From positions 1 through 5,650 of the forward strand of contig CAMWJT010000091.1 in the NCBI GenBank assembly GCA_947174625.1: a stretch of DNA of 5,650 bases. Reading direction: 5' to 3'. Of this stretch, positions 1 to 5,538 are shown piece by piece. A program made the position numbers and the translations under genes. Position 1 is the stretch's first letter. The number at the start of each line of letters is the position of its first letter. This stretch comes from an uncultured Ruminococcus sp. (GTDB lineage Bacteria; Bacillota; Clostridia; Oscillospirales; Ruminococcaceae). The notes under the pieces were generated by a model. That model made no database searches. It had not been told where the DNA came from and worked only from the letters and a program-made list of their open reading frames with translations.

Positions 1-9
1 ATATAAATA

Positions 10-38
10 AGTATACCACAGATATGATTTCCTGTCAA
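10..38 (-). promoter_or_regulatory. Sigma-A type promoter firing leftward out of the window
   Basis: Read on the minus strand, the -35 box is TTGACA (38 down to 33, perfect consensus) and the -10 box is TATACT (15 down to 10, five of six), with an ideal 17-bp spacer. The -35 box lies only 10 bp beyond the stop codon of the flippase gene, and a T-rich stretch follows the -10 box. A minus-strand gene should therefore begin just left of the window and have its own promoter. No good intrinsic terminator separates the flippase gene from it: only a weak bulged hairpin (ATTT-CTG / CAG-g-AAAT) overlaps the -35 box, without a U-run. The start site should fall at about position 3 or just outside the window. 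Confidence 0.6.
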
Positions 39-48
39 GCAGAAATCT

Positions 49-1713
49 TTAATTTGTTTTTATCTGCCGTATTGTCCTGCATTCTCGGAATTCTTTGAAC
101 TCTTTCGGCGAACTTAAAAAAATTACCAGAAGATAAATTAAAATAGCACATAAAATCGCAAGCAGTAACGAGATTCTCTGGTGCATCCCGTGTGAAATCA
201 GTCTGTCATAACAGACCCATGCCGACCCGGCGCATAGAATTCCGCCCCAGATCTGCGAGAAAAACGGCTTGGTAAGATGCAGATTATGATCTGATTTTTC
301 AGATTTTTCAAAAAAAGCTTTCCGGAGTGCCAGCATTGCCAGAATCAAAATTACCAGATAACACACACTTGTGGAGATTGCCGCTCCGGCGGTACAGAAT
401 TTCGGGATTAACAGAAAATTCAGGATGATTTTGATCATAATCCCCACAAGCATAATTTTCACCGGGAGCTGTTCTTTTCCGATTGCCTGTAATAAACTGA
501 ATACCGGAAATGCCAGACACAAAAAAATCAATGCCGGCGCAAGCCATCGCAATCCGGCGGACGCTGCAAGGATTTCAGCATTCCGTCCGGCAAATAGAAA
601 TTCAAGAATCGGTTCCGCCAATGCAAAAATGCCGCATCCTGCCGGGATGGCAAGCAATCCGGTCAGAATCAGGACTTGCCTTGCGTAATTTGCAGCACTT
701 TTGTAGTCTCCGGCAGACCATGCCTGTGCCGTACAAGGCAGAACACCTTTGGCAAGCATATTCGTCAGGGACGGCACGAGATTAAAGACCGTCACGGACA
801 ATCCCATAAAAGAACCATAGACAAATGCCGGTGCATCCCGGACGGAGATTTCTGTAGAGATACAAGCTTTCTGATAAAATCCGGAAATACTCTCTGCAAG
901 CATATCCTGAAAACAGCGCATCATGGTCATCAGATCGACCAGAGATGTCAGATTTGTCACCAATGCGCCGAGCGCCGCCGGGATCATGAGCCGGATCAGA
1001 GACTTGAAAATTTCCCGGTCTGTGGGGATGTTGCCGGAACCTGAAATTTTTTTATTTTTTTGTATCAAATTCTGAATCATCATCCAGAGATAGCCTGTCA
1101 GTGTGGAGAGTGTCATACCGAGGACAGCGCCCAATGCGCCCCGGCTTTCCGGAGAAAAATTAAAATGATTAAAATAATTAAAATTATAAAATAATTTTCC
1201 CAGAAACAAGCCGGAAAGTAATTTCGTTACGGCTTCTATTCCCTGTGAGATGGCAGTCGGTGTCATACTGCATAAGCCCTCATAATAACCACGTTCCACG
1301 GCAGTCAGACAACACAGGAACACCGCAGGAGCGATCGCCCGGACTGCCGGATAGGCATCCAGAGAACCGGAAGTCCGGAGTGTGAACGATTTTGCAAGCA
1401 AAATCGCCAGAACTGTCCCGGCAAGTCCCATCCCTGCACAGAAAATCCGGGCGACATGCCGGACACGGAGCGCCGCCGGGAGATTGCCACGTCCGGCGAA
1501 GTCGGCAACCGGTCTTGTAACTGCCGTGGAAATCCCTGTTACGAATACGGCATATAATGGCAGGAACAATCCGTAAGCGCAACTGAAATAACCCATCCCG
1601 GTACCGCCCAGGAGGTTTGTCAGAGGGAGCTTGAACAGCGCACCGCACAACTTCGCAAAGACCGCCGAGACTGTCAGGAGCAGGGATGCTTGCAGGAAAC
1701 TTTGCTTTTTCAT
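49..1713 (-). CDS. SpoVB-family polysaccharide/lipid-linked sugar flippase, multi-pass membrane protein
   Basis: This 554-residue integral membrane protein belongs to the MATE/MVF-like polysaccharide-export superfamily, nearest to the SpoVB/YabM branch of Firmicutes. Family members are thought to flip lipid-linked cell-wall or spore-cortex precursors across the membrane. The N-terminus (MKKQSFLQASLLL) is followed by the family-like stretch KLPLTNLLGGTGMGYF (about residues 28-43) and a second hydrophobic helix. By eye there are about 14 hydrophobic segments from residue 10 to 534, including 43-63, 88-108, 153-174, 240-262, 296-318, 386-408, 417-463 and 486-534. The start was placed at the Met with a strong ribosome binding site (GGAAGGAG, 9 nt upstream). 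The open frame runs 32 codons further upstream, but only through AT-rich low-complexity sequence containing the palindrome and possible promoters. Oddities are an Asn/Phe-rich insert at 175-187 and a charged tail with a KEFKEF repeat after the last helix. At 554 residues it is slightly longer than the roughly 520 of Bacillus SpoVB. The family call is firm, but whether this is the sporulation protein or a vegetative paralogue cannot be decided here. Confidence 0.88.
   Translation of the reverse strand: MKKQSFLQASLLLTVSAVFAKLCGALFKLPLTNLLGGTGMGYFSCAYGLFLPLYAVFVTGISTAVTRPVADFAGRGNLPAALRVRHVARIFCAGMGLAGTVLAILLAKSFTLRTSGSLDAYPAVRAIAPAVFLCCLTAVERGYYEGLCSMTPTAISQGIEAVTKLLSGLFLGKLFYNFNYFNHFNFSPESRGALGAVLGMTLSTLTGYLWMMIQNLIQKNKKISGSGNIPTDREIFKSLIRLMIPAALGALVTNLTSLVDLMTMMRCFQDMLAESISGFYQKACISTEISVRDAPAFVYGSFMGLSVTVFNLVPSLTNMLAKGVLPCTAQAWSAGDYKSAANYARQVLILTGLLAIPAGCGIFALAEPILEFLFAGRNAEILAASAGLRWLAPALIFLCLAFPVFSLLQAIGKEQLPVKIMLVGIMIKIILNFLLIPKFCTAGAAISTSVCYLVILILAMLALRKAFFEKSEKSDHNLHLTKPFFSQIWGGILCAGSAWVCYDRLISHGMHQRISLLLAILCAILIYLLVIFLSSPKEFKEFRECRTIRQIKTN
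1160..1195 (-). repeat. Imperfect 9-bp tandem repeat inside the flippase gene, coding for an Asn/Phe tract
   Basis: On the plus strand the units are TTAAAATGA, TTAAAATAA and TTAAAATTA, followed by a degenerate fourth copy TAAAATAAT. Read in the minus-strand gene, they encode a three-residue pattern (YNF NYF NHF NF) at about residues 176-186, in a predicted loop between two hydrophobic segments. The repeat keeps the frame because its unit is a multiple of three. It is far more AT-rich than the flanking coding sequence, which fits slippage expansion. Confidence 0.7.
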
Positions 1714-1722
1714 ATAAAAAAT

Positions 1723-1730
1723 CTCCTTCC
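1723..1730 (-). promoter_or_regulatory. Ribosome binding site that fixes the flippase start
   Basis: The minus strand reads GGAAGGAG, ending 9 nt before the ATG at 1713-1711. It is a near-perfect anti-Shine-Dalgarno match at a normal distance. The farther in-frame Met at 1809 has nothing comparable, so this site decides the start in favour of the 554-residue protein. Confidence 0.85.
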
Positions 1731-1746
1731 TGATAAAATTTTTTAG

Positions 1747-1772
1747 AATTTCTGAAAAATTTTTCAGAAATT
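1747..1772. repeat. Perfect 26-bp palindrome in the divergent gap
   Basis: Each arm is AATTTCTGAAAAA and its exact complement follows with no spacer, so the site is fully two-fold symmetric with an A5T5 centre. It lies 34 bp upstream of the flippase start and about 25 bp upstream of the -35 box of the rightward promoter. Extra half-site-like words lie beside it (AATTTCTG at 1789-1796). As RNA it could fold into an AU-rich hairpin. On the plus strand a run of eight T follows at 1779-1786, a few bases after the stem, so a weak terminator is possible, but the stem has only two G-C pairs. A dimeric regulator's operator is an equally fair reading. The symmetry is certain and the role is unknown. 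Confidence 0.6.
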
Positions 1773-1781
1773 TACAGATTT

Positions 1782-1809
1782 TTTTTAAAATTTCTGTTGC
1801 CGAAATCAA
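1782..1809 (-). promoter_or_regulatory. Weak candidate promoter for the flippase gene
   Basis: On the minus strand, TTGATT (1809 down to 1804, four of six) is followed after 16 bp by TAAAAA (1787 down to 1782, four of six). Transcription would begin at about 1775, which would put the 26-bp palindrome at the very start of the message. It overlaps the stronger rightward promoter, so the two could compete. The match is modest and lies in an A/T-rich tract where chance hits are common. A sporulation sigma factor is possible, but I see no convincing motif for one. Confidence 0.25.
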
Positions 1810-1825
1810 AATTATGTGCTATAAT
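1797..1825 (+). promoter_or_regulatory. Strong sigma-A promoter for the rightward operon
   Basis: The -35 box is TTGCCG (1797-1802, four of six) and the -10 box is a perfect TATAAT (1820-1825), with a 17-bp spacer and an extended TGC just before the -10 box. Predicted transcription start is around 1832, giving a leader of about 68 nt before the aminotransferase ATG. An A/T-rich stretch upstream could act as an UP element. No other convincing promoter is seen before the downstream genes, so this one probably drives the aminotransferase through HU. Confidence 0.8.
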
Positions 1826-1836
1826 AGAATCAGCCC

Positions 1837-1850
1837 TCTGCAAACGCAGA
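1837..1850 (+). promoter_or_regulatory. Short stem-loop at the start of the operon leader
   Basis: TCTGC and GCAGA pair around an AAAC loop, a 5-bp stem beginning a few bases after the predicted start of transcription. It is too short and lacks a U-run, so it is not a terminator. A hairpin near the 5' end may protect the message. The centre (TGCAAACG) also resembles half of a LacI-family/CcpA-type operator, but the second half does not match well. Confidence 0.3.
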
Positions 1851-1899
1851 ATTAATTTGAAAAAATTAAAAATTAAAAATTTATACAAAGGATGATGTT

Positions 1900-3102
1900 A
1901 TGCAGTCTATGCAATATCAATTTTCTGAAAAAGTTTCTCACTTGCAGGCATCTGCCATTCGTGAGATTCTCAAATTCACATCCGTCCCCGGTGTGATTTC
2001 ATTCGCAGCCGGCAATCCCGCACCAGAAGCATTCCCGGTGGACGAAATCCGGGAAATTTCTGCACAGCTCCTGGAACGCAATCCCATTGCCGTGCTCCAG
2101 TACGGTATTACAGAAGGTTATCTGCCACTCCGGGAACTGATGAAATCCAGAATGCAGAACCAGGGGAATTTTGACCCGGACAGAGATGATCTGATAATCA
2201 CGTCCGGTGCACAGCAGGTTATGGAACTTGCATGCAAATCCCTGTGCAATCCCGGTGACACGCTGATCTGTGAAGCGCCGAGCTTTATCGGTTCGCTCAA
2301 TGCGTTCAAGTCCTACAATGTCAATCTGGTCGGCATTCCCATGGATGAAGACGGCATGAATCCGGAATTGCTGGAACAGGCATTGAAAAATAATCCGGAC
2401 ACAAAATTAATTTATCTGATCCCGAACTTCCAGAATCCGACGGGAAAAACAACACCTCTTGCCCGTCGTAAGATACTATATGCGCTTGCACAGAAATATA
2501 ATACTATGATCCTGGAAGATAATCCCTATGGCGATTTACGATTTGCCGGAGAGGATGTGCCGTCCATCAAGAGCATGGACACAGATGGCAGAGTGATCTA
2601 TGCCGGGAGTTTTTCCAAAATTCTTGCGCCGGGTATCCGTGTCGGTTATGGGATTGCGCCCCGTGAAGTGATTTCCAAGATGACAGTCTGCAAGCAGGTT
2701 TCTGACGTACACACGAACAATTTCGGACAGATGCTCGCCTATGAATTCATGAACAGGGTGGACTTTGATGCACATCTAGCAAAACTCCGGGAAATTTATC
2801 GGCAGAAAGCCAACAGGATGTTAGACGGCATGCAGAAGCATTTTTCTGAAAAAATCGCTTACACGCATCCTCAGGGCGGTCTGTTCCTGTGGTGTACGCT
2901 CCCGGATGGTGCTGACATGACAGGATTCTGTCAGAAAGCTGTGCAAGAATACAAGATTGCTGTTGTCCCTGGCAATGCGTTCATGGTGTCTGAGAGTGAC
3001 CAGACCAGTTCTTTCCGGTTGAATTATTCCACACCAACGGATGATGCCATTGACAAGGGCATTGCAGTTCTGGGACAGCTCACAAGAGAAATTTTTGATT
3101 AA
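1900..3102 (+). CDS. PLP-dependent aminotransferase, fold type I (Aro8/LysN-like)
   Basis: This 400-residue cytosolic aminotransferase should transfer an amino group between an amino acid and a 2-oxo acid using pyridoxal phosphate. Visible family signatures, in order, are SGAQQVMEL (102-110, phosphate contact), PNFQNPTG (175-182, with the PLP-contacting Asn179), EDNPYG (206-211, with Asp207 for the pyridine nitrogen and Tyr210), SFSKILAPGIRVGY (237-250, with Lys240 as the Schiff-base lysine) and SFRLNYS (371-377, with Arg373 for the substrate carboxylate). All key residues are present. It has the catalytic domain found in MocR-type regulators but no N-terminal winged helix, so it is a stand-alone enzyme. 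The substrate is not readable: 2-aminoadipate, aromatic or branched-chain amino acids are all possible, and the neighbouring trpS only hints at an aromatic role. The start follows AAAGGA (1887-1892) with 7-nt spacing. It is the first gene of the operon; the next gene starts 42 bp later and no terminator hairpin lies between them. Confidence 0.9.
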   Translation: MQSMQYQFSEKVSHLQASAIREILKFTSVPGVISFAAGNPAPEAFPVDEIREISAQLLERNPIAVLQYGITEGYLPLRELMKSRMQNQGNFDPDRDDLIITSGAQQVMELACKSLCNPGDTLICEAPSFIGSLNAFKSYNVNLVGIPMDEDGMNPELLEQALKNNPDTKLIYLIPNFQNPTGKTTPLARRKILYALAQKYNTMILEDNPYGDLRFAGEDVPSIKSMDTDGRVIYAGSFSKILAPGIRVGYGIAPREVISKMTVCKQVSDVHTNNFGQMLAYEFMNRVDFDAHLAKLREIYRQKANRMLDGMQKHFSEKIAYTHPQGGLFLWCTLPDGADMTGFCQKAVQEYKIAVVPGNAFMVSESDQTSSFRLNYSTPTDDAIDKGIAVLGQLTREIFD

Positions 3103-3144
3103 AAAATTAAAAAAATTTATTTACAAGAAAGGATTTTAGTAATC
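3103..3144 (+). other. AT-rich gap with ribosome binding site for the unknown gene
   Basis: This 42-bp gap is almost pure A/T (AAAAAATTAAAAAAATTTATT) and ends in GAAAGGA (3127-3133), 11 nt before the ATG at 3145, a slightly long spacing. It has no hairpin with a U-run, so readthrough is expected. A TTGATT / TATTTA pair with 17-bp spacing straddles the stop codon of the aminotransferase, but its -10 box matches only three of six. Confidence 0.5.
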
Positions 3145-3687
3145 ATGGCAGTAATAAGAAGACGTTCTCCGCTTGACCCCTATCCGGTCACACCCAAGTA
3201 TCTGGCAACCCGGAACAGTGCCTTGCACATTCCGCCGGCACAGTTTTCCAACATGAAGTTCAAATCCGATGAAGTTTACGGCATCGTGATTGACATCCCG
3301 ATGGGCAATACCGTCATGGCATCTATGGTATGCTTTATCAACGGCGCTGCAAATTTATATTTTAACAACGGCGGTGAATATACCGGCGCATCCACAAAAT
3401 ACAAATCCGTTGTCCAGGCAGCAAGAAATCTGGTTGTCAATGCCACAGCACTCAAGCAGACCTGCAAGAGAACTTCTCAGTTTCCGCTTCCAGTCGCAGG
3501 TATGCACTATATTTACATGCTGACCAAGCGAGGGATTTTCAAGGCAGAAATCAATCCGCAGACCGTCTACATGGACATCCGTGAAAAACGTGTGATTTAT
3601 CATTTGTATCAGCAAGTGATGGGTGCACTGAGAGTGGCACAGCTCCGTGATGCAGAGAATCTTCCGGAAAGCGGTGCGCAAGCATGA
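3145..3687 (+). CDS. Uncharacterised 180-residue soluble protein, translationally coupled to trpS
   Basis: I do not recognise this protein. It is 180 residues long with no signal peptide or membrane segment, so probably cytosolic. It starts with a short basic, proline-containing stretch (RRRSPLDPYPVTP, residues 5-17). Residues 43-80 look like several beta strands (VYGIVIDIP, VMASMVCFI, NLYFNNGG), 84-108 look like a helix, 119-143 like more strands (MHYIYMLTKRGIFKAEI) and 146-170 like a final helix ending in a charged, acidic tail. This beta-helix-beta-helix order vaguely recalls small ligand-binding or scaffold folds such as profilin/roadblock, but that is a guess. No catalytic motif stands out; its two cysteines (63 and 107) are far apart and do not suggest a metal site. 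Base composition and codon use match its neighbours, so it looks native. Its stop codon overlaps the trpS start (ATGA), which ties trpS translation to it. Confidence 0.8.
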   Translation: MAVIRRRSPLDPYPVTPKYLATRNSALHIPPAQFSNMKFKSDEVYGIVIDIPMGNTVMASMVCFINGAANLYFNNGGEYTGASTKYKSVVQAARNLVVNATALKQTCKRTSQFPLPVAGMHYIYMLTKRGIFKAEINPQTVYMDIREKRVIYHLYQQVMGALRVAQLRDAENLPESGAQA

Positions 3688-4691
3688 GCGAACAGAAAAA
3701 ATTAATTTTCAGTGGGATTCAGCCGACCGGGACATTCACGCTCGGAAATTATATCGGCGCAATCCGGAACTGGAAACCGTTGCAGGATGAATACCGGTGC
3801 ATTTACTGTGTCGTGGATGAACATGCAATCACAGTAAAAATTGACCCGGCAAAGCTCCGGCAAAAGACTCTGGAGGCTTATGCGCAGTTATTAGCCTGTG
3901 GGATTGATCTGGAAAAATCTTTGTTATTTATCCAGAGCCATGTGCCGACGCATGCACAGTTATCCTGGGTGCTGAACTGTTCCGCACAATTCGGGGAATT
4001 ATCCCGGATGACACAGTTCAAAGACAAGAGTCAGAAACACCCGGAGGACATCAATGCAGGATTGTTTGACTATCCTGTATTGATGGCGGCGGATATTCTG
4101 GTCTATAATGCAGATTTAGTGCCAGTCGGTGCAGACCAGATGCAGCATCTGGAACTTGCCCGGACAATTGCCAGAAGATTCAATAGCAGATATGGTGATC
4201 TGTTCACGATTCCGGAAGGGTATGTCTCTCCGGTCGGTGCAAAAGTTATGTCCTTGCAGGATCCGACTAAGAAAATGTCAAAATCTGACGAAAATCCCAA
4301 TGCTGTGATTTTAATTCTGGATGATAAAGACACGATTATAAGAAAATGCAAACGTGCCGTGACGGACAGTGAAGCAGAAATTCAATTCCGGGAGGGCAAG
4401 GACGGCATTAATAATTTATTGACGATTTATTCTGCCGTGACCGGCAAATCCATCCAGGATGCAGAAAAAGAATTTGACGGGCAGGGCTACGGTACGTTCA
4501 AGCTCGCCGTCGGTGAGGCAATCGCAGATCATCTTGCACCCGTCCGGGAAGAATATGCAAAATTAATCGCAGACAAGGTATATCTCAAAGAATGCTATAC
4601 CAGATGCGGTATGGAAGCATTGCGCTATTCACAGAGAATCTTAAACAAAGTCTATCGCAAGATCGGTTTTGTTGCGTCTGAAATCAAATAA
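3684..4691 (+). CDS. trpS: Tryptophanyl-tRNA synthetase
   Basis: This class Ic aminoacyl-tRNA synthetase charges tRNA-Trp with tryptophan using ATP. At 335 residues it has the usual length for bacterial TrpRS. It opens with FSGIQPTGTFTLGNYIGA (9-26), where TLGN is the TrpRS form of the HIGH nucleotide-binding motif. CIYCVVDEHAIT (39-50) follows. Then comes MAADILVYNADLVPVGADQ (134-152), whose Asp137 matches the residue that contacts the indole nitrogen in Geobacillus TrpRS. KKMSKS (196-201) is the second ATP-binding signature. The protein is complete, and no key residue is missing. The ATG overlaps the previous stop by 4 bp and has only a weak purine-rich site upstream (GGAAAG within the preceding coding sequence), so translation coupling is likely. 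Unlike many Firmicute trpS genes it has no T-box leader next to it. mazG begins 19 bp after its stop. Confidence 0.97.
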   Translation: MSEQKKLIFSGIQPTGTFTLGNYIGAIRNWKPLQDEYRCIYCVVDEHAITVKIDPAKLRQKTLEAYAQLLACGIDLEKSLLFIQSHVPTHAQLSWVLNCSAQFGELSRMTQFKDKSQKHPEDINAGLFDYPVLMAADILVYNADLVPVGADQMQHLELARTIARRFNSRYGDLFTIPEGYVSPVGAKVMSLQDPTKKMSKSDENPNAVILILDDKDTIIRKCKRAVTDSEAEIQFREGKDGINNLLTIYSAVTGKSIQDAEKEFDGQGYGTFKLAVGEAIADHLAPVREEYAKLIADKVYLKECYTRCGMEALRYSQRILNKVYRKIGFVASEIK

Positions 4692-4710
4692 AAAAATCAG
4701 GTGACAGAGC

Positions 4711-5505
4711 ATGATAGAATATCCGCAGAAAGAAAATTATACGATCCAGGATCTCCGGGAGATTGTGAAATTGCTCCGCAGTCCGGAGGGCTGTCCCTGG
4801 GATAAGGAACAGAATCACAGATCCATCCGGAATGATTTTCTGGAAGAAGCCTATGAAGCCGTAGAAGCAATTGATCTGCTGGACATGGAGCTGATGCAGG
4901 AAGAATTAGGTGACGTGCTGTTGCAAGTAATTTTTCATTGCGTGCTTGCCGAAGAAGAACAGGCATTTGATTTTGAAGCTGTCTGTGATGAGATCTGCCG
5001 GAAGTTAATCATCCGGCATCCGCATGTATTCGGCAATGTCAAAGCAGAAAATACAGAGGCTGTCTTGAAAAACTGGGATCAGATCAAAAAACAGACCAAG
5101 CACCAGGAGACTTACACAGAAACGCTCCGGAGCGTTGCAAAGTCGCTCCCTGCACTTGCAAGAGCGCAGAAAGTCGGCAAACGTGCCGCTCGTGCCGGGA
5201 TGGATTTTGCATCTGTCCAGGATGCTGCTGACTGTATTCCCATAGAATATCAGGAATTACAAGAAGCAATCCGGAAACAGGATTCTGCAAACATCCGGGA
5301 AGAGATCGGCGATTTGTTATTTTCCTGTGTGAACACGGCAAGAAAATTAAACATAGATGCCGAACAGGCATTAACAGAATCGACAGAAAAATTTATCCGG
5401 CGATTTGAAAAGACAGAACAGCTTGTGAATCAGGATCAGCAACACATGCCGGATCTGTCAATCCAGGAACTGGATACTTACTGGGAACAAGCTAAAAAAA
5501 TTTAA
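4711..5505 (+). CDS. mazG: Nucleoside triphosphate pyrophosphohydrolase MazG
   Basis: This 264-residue protein is almost the same length as E. coli MazG (263), with two tandem all-alpha MazG domains. The family hydrolyses NTPs/dNTPs to the monophosphate and pyrophosphate with Mg2+, cleaning aberrant nucleotides from the pool. Domain 1 shows GCPWDKEQ (27-34), the metal motif LEEAYE (44-49) and EELGD (64-68). RHPHVFG (102-108) and NWDQIK (121-126) follow. The linker SLPALARAQKVGKRAARAG (145-163) leads to domain 2 with ELQEA (182-186) and EEIGDLLFSCVNTARKL (197-213). In domain 2 the usual EExxE reads IExxE (Ile178, Glu179, Glu182), so one acidic residue is replaced. The N-terminal methylase domain of Bacillus YabN is absent. 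The start has AGGTGA (4699-4704) 6 nt upstream. The gene sits between trpS and HU with short gaps and no terminator. Confidence 0.95.
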   Translation: MIEYPQKENYTIQDLREIVKLLRSPEGCPWDKEQNHRSIRNDFLEEAYEAVEAIDLLDMELMQEELGDVLLQVIFHCVLAEEEQAFDFEAVCDEICRKLIIRHPHVFGNVKAENTEAVLKNWDQIKKQTKHQETYTETLRSVAKSLPALARAQKVGKRAARAGMDFASVQDAADCIPIEYQELQEAIRKQDSANIREEIGDLLFSCVNTARKLNIDAEQALTESTEKFIRRFEKTEQLVNQDQQHMPDLSIQELDTYWEQAKKI

Positions 5506-5538
5506 AAAAAATTTATTATTTTACAGGAGGAAATTTTT
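5506..5538 (+). promoter_or_regulatory. AT-tract gap and strong ribosome binding site for the HU gene
   Basis: A run of A and T tracts is followed by a perfect AGGAGG (5525-5530), 8 nt before the ATG at 5539. This is the best ribosome binding site in the window, as expected for an abundant protein such as HU. No hairpin terminator or good promoter is visible, so HU probably shares the mazG transcript, perhaps with a promoter I cannot see. Confidence 0.75.

Noticed and set aside
1549..1558. TATAAT on the plus strand within the flippase gene
   Set aside because: No -35-like box lies 16-18 bp upstream and there is no extended TG, so it is a chance match.
308..1648. Open frames on both strands overlapping the flippase gene
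   Set aside because: Their products are rich in Arg, Cys, Pro and Ser with no domain pattern or good start site, while the flippase frame is continuous and family-like. They are shadows.
1747..1790. Palindrome followed by eight T as an intrinsic terminator on the plus strand
   Set aside because: The stem has only two G-C pairs, the T-run is separated from it by several bases, and no plus-strand gene ends upstream of it.
1714..1809. A 32-residue N-terminal extension of the flippase, starting at the Met at 1809
   Set aside because: It is low-complexity Lys/Phe/Ile sequence from AT-rich DNA holding the palindrome and promoter candidates, and the downstream Met has a far better ribosome binding site and fits the family N-terminus.
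1832..1899. T-box or tryptophan attenuator in the operon leader
   Set aside because: The leader is about 68 nt with only one short stem, no T-box sequence, no terminator/antiterminator pair and no Trp-codon-rich leader peptide.
3095..3123. Promoter (TTGATT, 17 bp, TATTTA) before the unknown gene
   Set aside because: The -10 box matches only three of six and the surrounding DNA is nearly all A/T, where such pairs arise by chance.
2118..5371. Minus-strand and alternate-frame open frames over the aminotransferase, unknown gene, trpS and mazG
   Set aside because: Each lies over a well-supported gene, has no ribosome binding site or recognisable domain, and ends at random positions.
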